NCBI RefSeq assembly: GCF_016862175.1
Contig: NZ_BOML01000022.1
Coordinates: 1 to 64,000, forward strand
From: Paractinoplanes durhamensis
GTDB lineage: Bacteria > Actinomycetota > Actinomycetes > Mycobacteriales > Micromonosporaceae
Length of the DNA stretch: 64,000 bases
Direction of reading: 5' to 3'
The position numbers and the translations under genes are program-made. The notes under the pieces are model-generated. The model was not told where the DNA came from. It searched no databases and was given only the letters and a program-made list of their open reading frames with translations. Positions 17,997 through 26,686 of the stretch are shown here, one piece after another. The number at the start of each line of letters is the position of its first letter. The stretch's first letter is position 1.

Positions 17997-18586
17997 GGTG
18001 GCTGACGCTCTACCTGCGCTCCCGGCGTGCCCCGGCCGCGGTGGCCGCGTCGGTGGTCGGCGCCGCGCTGATGTGGAGCCTGTGGTCGGCGTTCTCCAAC
18101 ACCCACGCCGTCGGCATGCAGATGGTCGTCCTGACGGTCCTGCTGCTGGTCGCGGCCCAGACCGCCACCCTCAGCGGCCCCGACGACGACCTCGAACGGA
18201 CCGCCGCGCTGCCGTGGCCGCCGCGCCGGGCCGCGCACCTGCTGGCCGGGTTCGCGGTCGTGGTCGCGCCGCTGGCGCTCACCCTGGCCACCGGGGCCCG
18301 CTTCGGCCCCGGCTGGCTGGTGGCGCGGGACGCAGCCGGCCTGCTCGGGCTCACTGCGCTGGGCGCGGCGGCGTTCGGCACCGCCCGGTCCTGGTTCCTG
18401 CCGCTGGGCTGGACACTGGCCGCGGTCCTGTTCCCCCGCGACGAGCCGGCCATCGCCCAGGTCCTGACCTGGCCGGCCCAGCCCCCGGCAAGCACCGCCG
18501 CGGCCGTCACCGCCGGGCTGCTGGCGTTTGCCGGGTTGATCGCCTACGCGATGGCCGGGCCGGGGCGTTCCTACATCCCGAGGTAG
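17993..18586 (+). CDS. Small membrane protein, probable second ABC exporter subunit
   Basis: The 197-residue protein has about five or six hydrophobic helices and no soluble domain. Its ATGA overlap with the preceding permease and its size suggest a partner subunit of the same exporter. No family was recognised with certainty. Confidence 0.65.
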   Translation: MRWLTLYLRSRRAPAAVAASVVGAALMWSLWSAFSNTHAVGMQMVVLTVLLLVAAQTATLSGPDDDLERTAALPWPPRRAAHLLAGFAVVVAPLALTLATGARFGPGWLVARDAAGLLGLTALGAAAFGTARSWFLPLGWTLAAVLFPRDEPAIAQVLTWPAQPPASTAAAVTAGLLAFAGLIAYAMAGPGRSYIPR

Positions 18587-18615
18587 GAGGGGGCCGGGAA
18601 GGCGATGATGTGCGG

Positions 18616-18675
18616 ATGAGAGCAGCCCGCCTCAGCCGTTTCGGAGGGCCTGAGCTTGTTCTACTCGTCGGCTGA
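18616..18675 (+). pseudogene. Remnant of the N-terminus of a quinone-oxidoreductase-like gene
   Basis: A 19-codon frame (starting MRAARLSRFGGPELVL) reads exactly like the first residues of NADPH:quinone oxidoreductase / zinc-type alcohol dehydrogenase family proteins and then hits a stop. Nothing downstream in any frame continues the family. It is best read as a decay relic rather than a gene; its last 15 bases overlap the convergent LPXTG gene. Confidence 0.6.
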
Positions 18676-19968
18676 CGTGAACGTGCGGCGCCGGCGGGTT
18701 GCCAGCGTCAGCGCGATGCCGGCCAGCAGCAGGGCCGCGCCGCCGAGGGCGACCCATGCGATCGGACTTCCGGTGATCGGGAGGCCACCGCCACCACCGC
18801 TGCCGTCCGAGCTGCTCGACGGTGACGGTGACGGTGTCGGGGACGTCGGGCAGGTGCGTTGCTCGTACTCGGCGAAAGCGTCCTGGCCGGACACCGCCAC
18901 CGCGGCCGTCGCACCGGTCGCCAGCGGGATCTTGATCGTGGCGACCTCGCCCGGGGCGAGCTTCACGGTCCTGACCGTCCCGGCCGTCACGGTGAACTCG
19001 CGCTCGGCGCCGTAGTTCGTGATCGTCGCGGTGGGGCCGTCGCAGCCGGCCTTGAAGGTGACCGCTGCCTGCTCGGGCTTTGCGCACGCCGCCGGCTCGG
19101 CGTACCCGTCGATCTCGCTGAGCACCTGTTCGAAGTAGGCGTCCTGGGTGCCCGGCCGCAACCCGCCGAGCGCGGCCTTGATGACGTCGTCCTTCTGCAC
19201 CGTGGCGTAGACGGTGAGCTTGCCGTGCGCCGGCAGCTTCCCGAGCCAGACCGGCGCCGGGGTGGTCGGGGTCGGCCCGAACTCCCGGAAGATCGCCAGG
19301 CTCTGGCTGCCGATCGCGTCCGAGCTGACGTCCCACCGCACCTGGCTGCCGCAGATCGCGGTCAGCGTCGAGGTGAACTTCCCGCATCCGTCGTCGGGGA
19401 GTGCGGGCACGGCGTAATAGGGCACCGCCCCACCCGGCGTCTCCACGGCGACATACGGCGGCCAGCCACCGACGAAGTCGTGCCCCTCCCCGGCGGGAAT
19501 GTCCACGAAGTCGGTGTAGACCCCGTACCACCCGGTGGTGGTGGCCCGCACCGTGGAGGTCCCGTCGTTGTGCACGCTCACCCGCTGTGCCCGCGGCTCG
19601 CAGGACGGTTCCGACGACACCTTGACCGACAGCTTCGCCGAGTCGCACACCGGTGGCCGGTGGTAGACGAGCTCGCCGTACAGGTAGTTGCTGTCCCCGA
19701 CCAGCCGATAGGTGTGCCCCTCGTCGGCCGGCTCGTGGGTCCGGTTGTCACCCATGAGCCGCCGGCTCCACACCACCTTGCCGTTGTCGGAGAACTCGAA
19801 CAGGTGGTCGTCCGGCGAGTAGGTGAGCATGTTGATCTCGAGGAACCCGCACCCGGCGATCAGCCCGGGCCGCGGATCGGGCGCAGCCTGCGCGGCCACC
19901 GGGTTCACCATGGCGAACGCGGCGAAGGTGCCCAGCACGACCAGCGCACGTCGGACCCAACCGGCCAT
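18661..19968 (-). CDS. Secreted cell-wall-anchored protein with LPXTG sortase signal
   Basis: The 435-residue protein has a Sec signal peptide (residues 1-28, ending AAQA), an extracellular body with about ten cysteines arranged in repeated beta-rich domains, a Pro/Ser linker and a C-terminal sorting signal: LPITG (residues 396-400), a hydrophobic stretch and the basic tail RRRR. It should be attached to peptidoglycan by a sortase; none is encoded in the window. GGGAGG precedes the ATG. The exact function is unknown. Confidence 0.8.
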   Translation of the reverse strand: MAGWVRRALVVLGTFAAFAMVNPVAAQAAPDPRPGLIAGCGFLEINMLTYSPDDHLFEFSDNGKVVWSRRLMGDNRTHEPADEGHTYRLVGDSNYLYGELVYHRPPVCDSAKLSVKVSSEPSCEPRAQRVSVHNDGTSTVRATTTGWYGVYTDFVDIPAGEGHDFVGGWPPYVAVETPGGAVPYYAVPALPDDGCGKFTSTLTAICGSQVRWDVSSDAIGSQSLAIFREFGPTPTTPAPVWLGKLPAHGKLTVYATVQKDDVIKAALGGLRPGTQDAYFEQVLSEIDGYAEPAACAKPEQAAVTFKAGCDGPTATITNYGAEREFTVTAGTVRTVKLAPGEVATIKIPLATGATAAVAVSGQDAFAEYEQRTCPTSPTPSPSPSSSSDGSGGGGGLPITGSPIAWVALGGAALLLAGIALTLATRRRRTFTSADE

Positions 19969-20060
19969 GATGTCCTCCCGGGCAATTCAGCGGCGCCTGT
20001 GAATACCACAGCCGGCCCGGCCCCGGCCCCCGCTGACTTCCTGCCGCGACAAAACCCATT

Positions 20061-20711
20061 TCACCGAGGTACGCCGAGGACCGGTTTGCACTCCTCGACG
20101 CCGGACAGCTCGATGTCGGAGCGTCGCCGCGTCGCCCACTGCTCACGGGTCATCCGCCAGCGCAGCAGCTCGGCGGCCTCGCCCTGGCGGGTCGCCCAGT
20201 CGTTGCCGTTGCGGGTGTAGCCGAGGACCTCGGACACCCGGTTCGACGCCCGGTTGTCGGCGAACGCGTCGGTGCCGGCCTCGCGAGCGCCGAAGCCCGC
20301 GAACGCGAGGTGCAGGATCGCCGCCCGCGCCTCCCGGCCGAGCCCGCGCCCGCGGACCCCGGGCGCCAGCCAGGAGAACGACGTGACGGTGCCGACCGCC
20401 GCGAAGTCCCGCGCGATCAGGTCCTGCATGCCGACCGGTTCGCCGTCGTCGCAGACCACGAAATACAGCCGCCAGAACGACGCGTCGACCTTTGCCCGGC
20501 CGGCCCAGATCCGCCGCAGCCAGCGCCACTCCCGCTCCGGACTGTCGGCGTAGAGCGACATCGGATCGTCGAACGGCGCCGGCTCACCGTCGACCACCAC
20601 CCCGGCCCGGACGACGGGCACGAGCCGTTCGAGCAGTTCGTCGGTGGCGGCGGCGAGGGTCAGCCGCGGCGTGCGCACGGCCAGGTTCAGCGGGGGATAA
20701 CTGGACGCCAT
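20061..20711 (-). CDS. GNAT-family N-acetyltransferase
   Basis: The 216-residue protein matches RimJ/RimL-like GNATs: RTPRLTLAAATDELLERLVP at the start, GEPVGMQDL, and the acetyl-CoA loop GVRGRGLGREARAAILHLAF, then DNRASNRVSEVLGY. The ATG at 20711 is preferred to an upstream start because it places the conserved N-terminal strand correctly. The acceptor substrate is unknown. It is followed by 92 nt with no feature before the LPXTG gene. Confidence 0.85.
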   Translation of the reverse strand: MASSYPPLNLAVRTPRLTLAAATDELLERLVPVVRAGVVVDGEPAPFDDPMSLYADSPEREWRWLRRIWAGRAKVDASFWRLYFVVCDDGEPVGMQDLIARDFAAVGTVTSFSWLAPGVRGRGLGREARAAILHLAFAGFGAREAGTDAFADNRASNRVSEVLGYTRNGNDWATRQGEAAELLRWRMTREQWATRRRSDIELSGVEECKPVLGVPR

Positions 20712-20725
20712 CGGCGGACCGTACG

Positions 20726-21100
20726 TCACCGCCCGGTGAGCAGGCGATCGGGTTTCAGCTCGACGATCACCCGATCGGCCGTCCACTGCGGGTCGGCGGC
20801 CCGCGAGGGCAGGTACTTCGCCAGGATCGGCCGGGCCAGTGCGTCATGATCCTCTTCGCGGAGCCGGGCCCGCCCATAGGCGACGACATAGAACTTCTTC
20901 GCGAAGTCGTCGACGAGCAGCGAGATCGACGGATCCCGCTTGAGGTTCAGATATTTGGCCCGCGACCGCGTGGTGCTGAACCGGAAACTCTCCCCGTCCC
21001 ACACGAACCACACGACGGTCAGCTGCGGCGGCCCCTCGGCACGGTTGACCCCGACCACGGCGTGATGCGCCCCCGCCAGCAGTTCCTGCACGTCATCCAC
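20726..21100 (-). CDS. PPOX-class F420-dependent oxidoreductase-like protein
   Basis: The 124-residue protein has the split-barrel pattern of pyridoxamine-5'-phosphate-oxidase-like F420 enzymes: PPQLTVVWFVWDGESFRFSTT, then RAKYLNLKRDPSISLLVDD. Members use flavin or F420 to reduce or bind small molecules. It lies 14 nt before the acetyltransferase gene, possibly co-transcribed with it. Confidence 0.8.
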   Translation of the reverse strand: MDDVQELLAGAHHAVVGVNRAEGPPQLTVVWFVWDGESFRFSTTRSRAKYLNLKRDPSISLLVDDFAKKFYVVAYGRARLREEDHDALARPILAKYLPSRAADPQWTADRVIVELKPDRLLTGR

Positions 21101-21120
21101 GTTGCCTCCAACAGGCGAGA

Positions 21121-21936
21121 TCAGAAGATCAAAACAACTTTTCCGGGTACGCCGCCCGCCTCGAACAATTCGTGCGCGCGGTGCACGTCCTCGACGGCGT
21201 GCCAGGCGCCGACCCGCACCCGCAGCTCGCCCGCATCCACCAGGGCGACCAGGTCGGCGAGCCCGGCGGCGTCCTCGCGCACCTGGTTCTTGGCCGCGCC
21301 CGGGATGTCCGCCGGCAGCGGGTCGTCGGTGATCGAGACGTACCGGCCGCCCGGCGCCAGGGCCGCCCCCGGATGCACGCTCGCCGTGTCGAAGACGGCG
21401 TCGTAGGCGCCCACCGGCAGGTCCGCCACCCGGTCGGTGACCAGCGAAGCGCCGAGCTCGCGCGCCACCGCCACCTGCGCGATCCGGGAGACCAGCGCGT
21501 CCACCCGGGCACCCGACCGGCGGGCGAGCTGCACGGCGAGCGATCCGACGCCGCCGGCCGCACCGGTCACCAGGAGCCGCTCACCCGGCGCCGGCGTGAC
21601 CCGGTCGAGCGCCTGCCGAGCGGTGAGCCCGGCGAGGGGGAGCGCCGCCGCCTGCACCAGGGGAAGCCGGGCCGGCGCCGCGGTCAGCAGCCCGGCCGGC
21701 ACCGCGACCAGATCGGCCCAGGTGCCCAAGCCGGTGGAGATCTGCCCGGACATCGCGATCACCCGGTCGCCGGCCGCGAACGCCGGCACGGTGCTGCGCA
21801 CGACCACACCGGCCAGATCCCAGCCGAGGGTCATCGGGAACGCCGGCCCGCGGTCCCAGGCGCGGGTCTTCCAGTCCACCGGGTTGAGGCTGCTGGCGAT
21901 CGTGCGGACCAGGACCTCGCCCGCGGCGGGGACCGC
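21121..21936 (-). pseudogene. NADPH:quinone oxidoreductase-like gene lacking its N-terminus
   Basis: About 272 residues of a medium-chain reductase are intact, from PAAGEVLVRTIASSLNPVDWK through the GAAGGVGSLAVQLA dinucleotide fold to the stop at 21121. The first 30 or so family residues (normally starting like MRA..FGGPEVL) are absent: upstream of 21936 the sequence switches without a gap to a MerR-family coding sequence on the other strand. The frame stays open upstream, so a hybrid protein cannot be excluded, but no family start is present. The simplest reading is a deletion that removed the shared promoter and both N-termini. Confidence 0.65.
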
Positions 21937-22236
21937 CTGCTGCGGCCGGGCCGGCTGCCCAGCGGCTATCGGGTCTACGCGGAGCCGGACGTCGAGACGG
22001 TGCGGCGCATCCGGTCGCTGCTGACCGCCGGGCTGTCCACGACCGTCATCGCGAAGGTGCTGCCGTGCGTCACCGAGGACGGCGGCTTCCTGGCCCCGAC
22101 CTGTGCGGAGACCCGCGCCGACCTGGCCGCCGAGAGCGGCCGGATCGCCGCCGCCATCGAGGAGCTGGAACGGTCCCGCCGGTTGCTCGACGCGATCGTC
22201 AGCGGGCAACCAGTGCGTGCCGGTAACGGTCGGTGA
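21937..22236 (+). pseudogene. MerR-family regulator remnant (C-terminal two thirds)
   Basis: The frame begins in the middle of the MerR winged helix (LLRPGRLPSGYRVYAEPD), continues with VETVRRIRSLLTAGLSTTVIA and a coiled-coil-like tail, and ends in an ordinary stop. The helix-turn-helix N-terminus (about 25 residues) is missing; the sequence before it is the reductase on the opposite strand. A divergent MerR/oxidoreductase pair fused by deletion explains both broken genes. Confidence 0.65.
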
Positions 22237-22777
22237 GGTCGGTGAGGTCGGGCTCGCCGTACTCGGTCACCATCTCGGCGAACCGGGCCGCGTGGCCGGG
22301 GCCGAACCGGGCCGCCCGGGCCGCGTACGCAACGGAGGTCAGGAACACCGGGGGCGTCGTCTTGCTGTGGAACTTGTCGGCGTACATCACCAATCGCTCT
22401 TCGGGGGTTTCCGCGAGATAGTCGCCGAGCGGGAGTGGCAGGTGCTGCCGTTCGACGTCGTCGCGGGTGAGGCCGACGCCGGTGTGGTGGGCGCAGAAGC
22501 GGGCGAGCGGAGCGGCGAAGCCGCGATCGAGCAGCAGGGCCTCGCCGAGTACGCCGTGCCGGATGTAGGCCGCCCCGCCGAGCAGGTGCACCCCGACGTC
22601 GTGCAGCAGGCAGCCGGCCCGCACCAGATCGGCGTCGACGGGCAGGCGGCGGGCGTGGATCAGCTGTTCGGCGATCGCCCAGACGATCTCGCCGTGGGTC
22701 CAGACGAGCTCGAACGCGGCGTCGTCCGGCGCGACCTCCCGGTGCAGCGCCCGGATCTGCGTGGTCGCCGGAATCAC
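22199..22777 (-). CDS. HD-domain hydrolase
   Basis: The 192-residue protein carries the metal-binding HD signature (GCLLHDVG with an upstream His in VWTHGEIV, and HHTGVG downstream), as in metal-dependent phosphohydrolases that act on nucleotides. Its 3' end overlaps the MerR remnant by 38 nt. It starts 4 nt after the stop of the SARP regulator, so the two are probably co-transcribed. Confidence 0.8.
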   Translation of the reverse strand: MIPATTQIRALHREVAPDDAAFELVWTHGEIVWAIAEQLIHARRLPVDADLVRAGCLLHDVGVHLLGGAAYIRHGVLGEALLLDRGFAAPLARFCAHHTGVGLTRDDVERQHLPLPLGDYLAETPEERLVMYADKFHSKTTPPVFLTSVAYAARAARFGPGHAARFAEMVTEYGEPDLTDLTDRYRHALVAR

Positions 22778-22781
22778 CGTC

Positions 22782-24590
22782 TCAGGATCGCAGACGATCG
22801 TCTCCGGTCCGGTCGCGGGCCGCGGTGTGCGCGGCGTGCGCCCGGGTCAGGTCGTGGAACCGGTAGCGCCCGGCGGCCGGTTCCAGCAGCAGGTTGGCGT
22901 CGAGCAGCTGGTCGAGGATCTGGGTCGCGGCGATCGGCGACGAGTCGAGCAGGGCCGCGGTGGAGCGCTCGTCGATGTCCGGGCCCGAATGCAGGCCCAG
23001 CCGCTGGTAGGCGTGCTGCTGCCGGGGGCTGAGCCGCCGGTAGGACAGGTCGAGCGCGGCGGCGACGCTGCGCTGACCGGCCTCCAGCTCGGCCAGCCGG
23101 TGCCGGCGGTCGCGCAGCCGTTCGACCAGGTGGCCCGGCGTCCACGTCGGATGGGACCGCAGGCGGGCGGCCGCGATCCGGATGGCGAGGGGTAACCGGC
23201 CGCACAGCTCGGCCAGCTCGATCAGCTGGTCGGGGCAGCGTTCGCGGAGCGGTTCGTCTATTCCGGCGCCGCGGATCAGCAGCGTGACCGCGTCCGGCAG
23301 GGCCATCGTGTCCAGGAAGAACCGGCGGGCGTGGTCCAGCCCGGCCAGCTGCCGGCGGCTGGTCGCCAGCACCAGGCAGCCGGGCGCGCCGGGCAGCAGC
23401 GGCGCCACCTGGCTCTCGCCGGCGGCGTTGTCGAGCAGGATCAGCATCTGCCGGCCGGCGAGCAGGGTGCGGTAGAGGCCGGCCCGGCCGTCGGTGCCGG
23501 CCGGGATCTCCTGCTCCGGCACGCCCATCGCGCGCAGCAGGTGGTCGAGCGCCCCGGCCGGTTCGATCGGCTCGGCGCCCTCGGTGTAGCCGCGCAGGTC
23601 CAGGTAGAGCTGCCCGTCGGGGTAGCGGCCGGCGATCCGGTGCGCCGCCTCGACGGCCAGGGCGGTCTTGCCGACCCCGGCCATCCCGTCGATGACGGTG
23701 ACCACCGCGTGCGCGTCGTCCTGGGCCCGGTCGAGGTGGGCCAACTCGGTGGTCCGGCCGGTGAACGCCGGTGTCGTCGCGGGCAGCTGGTGCGGCGTCC
23801 AGCGTGGGTGGGCCTCGGCGGCCGGGGGAGCGGGATCCGCGGTGAGGGCCGGGTCGGCGGCGAGGATCTGCCGGTAGAGGTGCTGCAGTTGCGGGCCCGG
23901 GTCGGTGCCGAGCTTCTCGGCCAGGTGCTGCCGGATCACCGCGTAGTGGTCGAGCGCGTCGGAGGCCCGGCCGGATGCGTACAGGGCGCGCAGGTAGGCC
24001 GCCGCCAGCGACTCGATCAGCGGGTATTCGCCGGTCATCGCGGCCAGCCGCGCGAGCGGTGCGGAGACGTCGCCGACCCGGATCGAGGCGCTCGTCCATT
24101 CCTGCACGGCGTCCAGGTACTGCTGCTGCCAGGCCTGCCGGACGGTGCCCGCCCACTGGCCGGGCAGGTCGGCCAGGGCCGGGCCGCGCCACAGGTCCAT
24201 CGCCTCGGCCAGCAGCTTCACCCGCTCCAGGTCGCTGCGATGTCGCTCGTGGGCCTGCTCGACCAGGCGCCGGAACCGGTGGGCGTCGACCCGGTCGGGG
24301 TCGATGTCCAGAAGGTATCCGCCCGAGCGGCGCAGGACCTGAACCGGAGCCCGATCATCGGTCTGGGCGTCGTCCAGGAACCGCCGCAGGCGGCTGAGAT
24401 GCACCTGAAGTGTGCGGCGGGCACCGTCCGGTGCCGTCTCCCACACGCGATCGATCAGGCTTTCGGTGCCGATGAGCCGGCCCGCATCGGCCGCCAGCGC
24501 GGTCAGGACAAGCCGCTGCTGCGGCGCGCCGACATCCAGCGCGCGCCCTTCGATGATGATTTCGATCGGCCCAAGCAGCCGAATTTCCAT
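22782..24590 (-). CDS. AfsR/SARP-type transcriptional regulator (winged helix, BTAD, NB-ARC)
   Basis: The 602-residue protein has an OmpR-type DNA-binding domain (residues 1-95, MEIRLLGPIEI..., LQVHLSRLRRFLDD), a bacterial transcriptional activation domain (about 98-245, DRVDAHRFRRLVEQA) and an NB-ARC ATPase (P-loop GMAGVGKTA, 302-310; LLILLDNA; LATSRR). It ends after the ATPase without the TPR array of full AfsR. Such proteins activate secondary-metabolism and other operons. The ATG at 24590 gives the canonical N-terminus. It is divergent from the eCIS operon with a 169-bp gap, making it a candidate regulator of that operon. Confidence 0.88.
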   Translation of the reverse strand: MEIRLLGPIEIIIEGRALDVGAPQQRLVLTALAADAGRLIGTESLIDRVWETAPDGARRTLQVHLSRLRRFLDDAQTDDRAPVQVLRRSGGYLLDIDPDRVDAHRFRRLVEQAHERHRSDLERVKLLAEAMDLWRGPALADLPGQWAGTVRQAWQQQYLDAVQEWTSASIRVGDVSAPLARLAAMTGEYPLIESLAAAYLRALYASGRASDALDHYAVIRQHLAEKLGTDPGPQLQHLYRQILAADPALTADPAPPAAEAHPRWTPHQLPATTPAFTGRTTELAHLDRAQDDAHAVVTVIDGMAGVGKTALAVEAAHRIAGRYPDGQLYLDLRGYTEGAEPIEPAGALDHLLRAMGVPEQEIPAGTDGRAGLYRTLLAGRQMLILLDNAAGESQVAPLLPGAPGCLVLATSRRQLAGLDHARRFFLDTMALPDAVTLLIRGAGIDEPLRERCPDQLIELAELCGRLPLAIRIAAARLRSHPTWTPGHLVERLRDRRHRLAELEAGQRSVAAALDLSYRRLSPRQQHAYQRLGLHSGPDIDERSTAALLDSSPIAATQILDQLLDANLLLEPAAGRYRFHDLTRAHAAHTAARDRTGDDRLRS

Positions 24591-24759
24591 CCCCCGTACC
24601 CCGAAGACTTTGTCGTCCCGCGGTGACCCGCGGTCGGGCGACCTGCCCGTTAGCTCTTCAGTTGCAATCCATAAAGGTGCGAGCCTCAGGATCCTGCGGA
24701 CACTGATCGAGGTCAATGTTATGTCGCTTTGCTGACAAACTGGACAGATTGGGGGCGGG
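24591..24759. promoter_or_regulatory. Intergenic region between SARP regulator and eCIS operon
   Basis: The 169-bp gap must hold both promoters. An 8-bp element CCCGCGGT occurs at 24617-24624 and again at 24627-24634, a 10-bp period close to the one-turn spacing used by SARP proteins. It lies just upstream of the regulator's own start. On the eCIS side the DNA is notably AT-richer around 24700-24745 and GGGGGCGG precedes the sheath ATG. No firm -10/-35 was assigned. Confidence 0.4.
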
Positions 24760-26664
24760 ATGCCGGCGGACACGACCTATCCAGGGGTTTATGTCGGGGA
24801 GAACTCCACCAGCGTAGGTACCGTCACACCCGTTTCCACCGCGACGGCCGCGTTCGTCGGGTACACCCGGCGCGGACCGCTGAACCAGCCGGTCCGGATC
24901 ACCAGCTTCGCCGAGTACGAGCGGTACTTCGGCGGGCTGGGCCGGCACGGCGCGGTCGGGGACGCGGCGCGGCAGTTCTTCGCCAACGGTGGTTCCACCG
25001 CGGTGATCGTGCGCGTGATCAAGGAGGGGAGCGCCGACGAGGCGTCGGTGACCCTCCACGGCCATGACCGTGATCACGGGCCCCATGGCCCTCGGGATCG
25101 GGCGCCGCGGGAGGAGCCGGACGAGGAGCCAGCCACCGATCGCGGCCGGGAGAGCCCGGTGCTGGAGATCCACGCGAAGGAGCCGGGCGGCTGGGGCAAC
25201 GGCCTCCGGGTCCTGGTCGACCACGCGTCGACCCGGGACCACCGGGACGAGACCTTCAACCTGTACGTGGTGAACGCGACCGGCCACGGCCGGGAGTCGT
25301 TCCACGGCCTGTCGATGGATCCGGACGACGACCGGTTCGCCCCCACGGTGATCGACGCCGAGTCGAAGCTGATCCGGGCCGAGGCGGTCGGCCGGGACCG
25401 GCCCGAGCAGTCCGGCACCATCTCCCGGGAGTTCGAGCGGGAACTGCCCGACCTGGACGGCGACATCACCGTCCGGATCGGCGACGAGGAGCGCGAGTTC
25501 CGGCTGCACCACCCGCACGACGGCCCGCCGCCGCGGCACCTGCCGGAGCTGGCCGCCCTGCTCGAACGCCGGCTGCGCGCCCTGCCGGACCGGCCGGGCA
25601 GCACCGCGTTCGGCGACGCCCGGGTGCGGGTCATCGGCCGCCGGCTGCAGACCGTCGCCGGATCCCTCGACGAGGAGGACATCGTCCACTTCGAGGGCGA
25701 GTGCGGCGACCGCGTCGGCCTCGAAGCCGTCGCCAACCCGCCGGCCTGGTCACTGTGCGGCGGCGACGACGGCGATCCGCCCGAGCCGGGCGACCTGATC
25801 GGCGCCGAGCCGGCCAAGACCGGCCTGCACGCGCTGCGCGACCTCGACGTCAACCTGCTCAACCTGCCCGACCTGGCCGGCTGGGAGTCCCTGGAGGACA
25901 CCTCGACGGTGCTGTCGGTGGCCGACCGGATCGCCCGCGAGCAGCGGATCTTCGTGCTGATCGACGCGCCCGCCGCCTGGACCAGCGTGGAGCTGGCCCG
26001 GCTCGGCGTCGAGCACCTGGACGCGGTCCGCAGCGACCACGCCGCCCTGTACTTCCCGCATCTGATCCTGGCCGACCCGGCCGGACGGCCGTGCGCGGTG
26101 CCGCCCGGTGGCGCGGTGGCCGGGGTGATCGCCCGCACCGACCTCGGGCGCGGGGTGTGGCGGGCGCCGGCCGGGATCGACGCCCGGCTGATCGGGGTGC
26201 GTGCCCTCGCGGTGCCGCTCACCGATCGGGAGAACGGCGTGCTCAATCCGCTCGCCGTCAACTGCCTGCGGGCCTTCCCCGGGGCCGGCCCGGTGGTCTG
26301 GGGTGCCCGCACCCTCGGCGAGGGCCAGTGGCAATACCTCCCGGTGCGGCGGCTGGCCCTGCACATCGAGGAAAGCCTTTACCGCTCGCTGCGCTGGGTC
26401 GTCTTCGAACCCAACACCGAGCAGCTCTGGCAGGCGATCCGGCTGAACGTCGGCGCCTACCTGGACACCCTCTTCCGGCGAGGAGCATTTGCCGGGCGTA
26501 CGCCGCGGGACGCGTACTTCGTGAAGTGCGACGCCTCCACCACCACGGCCGCCGACATCGCGAACGGCGTCGTCAACGTGGTCGCCGGGTTCGCGCCGGT
26601 CGATCCGGCCGAGTTCGTGATCGTCGAGATCCAGCAGCTGGCCGGACAGCCCGAGCAGTACTGA
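24760..26664 (+). CDS. eCIS contractile sheath protein
   Basis: The 634-residue protein begins with the sheath signature TTYPGVYVGENS and STATAAFVGYTRRGPLN. It ends with the conserved sheath core (LRWVVFEPNTEQLWQAIR, VKCDASTTTAADIANGVVNV, PAEFVIVEIQQLAG). Residues about 95-390 form an inserted variable domain rich in Asp, Glu, Arg and Pro, larger than in minimal sheaths. The sheath polymerises around the tube and contracts to drive it through a target membrane. It is the first gene of the plus-strand operon. Confidence 0.93.
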   Translation: MPADTTYPGVYVGENSTSVGTVTPVSTATAAFVGYTRRGPLNQPVRITSFAEYERYFGGLGRHGAVGDAARQFFANGGSTAVIVRVIKEGSADEASVTLHGHDRDHGPHGPRDRAPREEPDEEPATDRGRESPVLEIHAKEPGGWGNGLRVLVDHASTRDHRDETFNLYVVNATGHGRESFHGLSMDPDDDRFAPTVIDAESKLIRAEAVGRDRPEQSGTISREFERELPDLDGDITVRIGDEEREFRLHHPHDGPPPRHLPELAALLERRLRALPDRPGSTAFGDARVRVIGRRLQTVAGSLDEEDIVHFEGECGDRVGLEAVANPPAWSLCGGDDGDPPEPGDLIGAEPAKTGLHALRDLDVNLLNLPDLAGWESLEDTSTVLSVADRIAREQRIFVLIDAPAAWTSVELARLGVEHLDAVRSDHAALYFPHLILADPAGRPCAVPPGGAVAGVIARTDLGRGVWRAPAGIDARLIGVRALAVPLTDRENGVLNPLAVNCLRAFPGAGPVVWGARTLGEGQWQYLPVRRLALHIEESLYRSLRWVVFEPNTEQLWQAIRLNVGAYLDTLFRRGAFAGRTPRDAYFVKCDASTTTAADIANGVVNVVAGFAPVDPAEFVIVEIQQLAGQPEQY

Positions 26665-26686
26665 CGCCGAGGAGCGACGAGAATCG

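Noticed and set aside
22100..24626. Plus-strand open frames opposite the SARP regulator and HD gene
   Set aside because: Shadow frames without motifs; the minus-strand genes show P-loop, BTAD and HD signatures.
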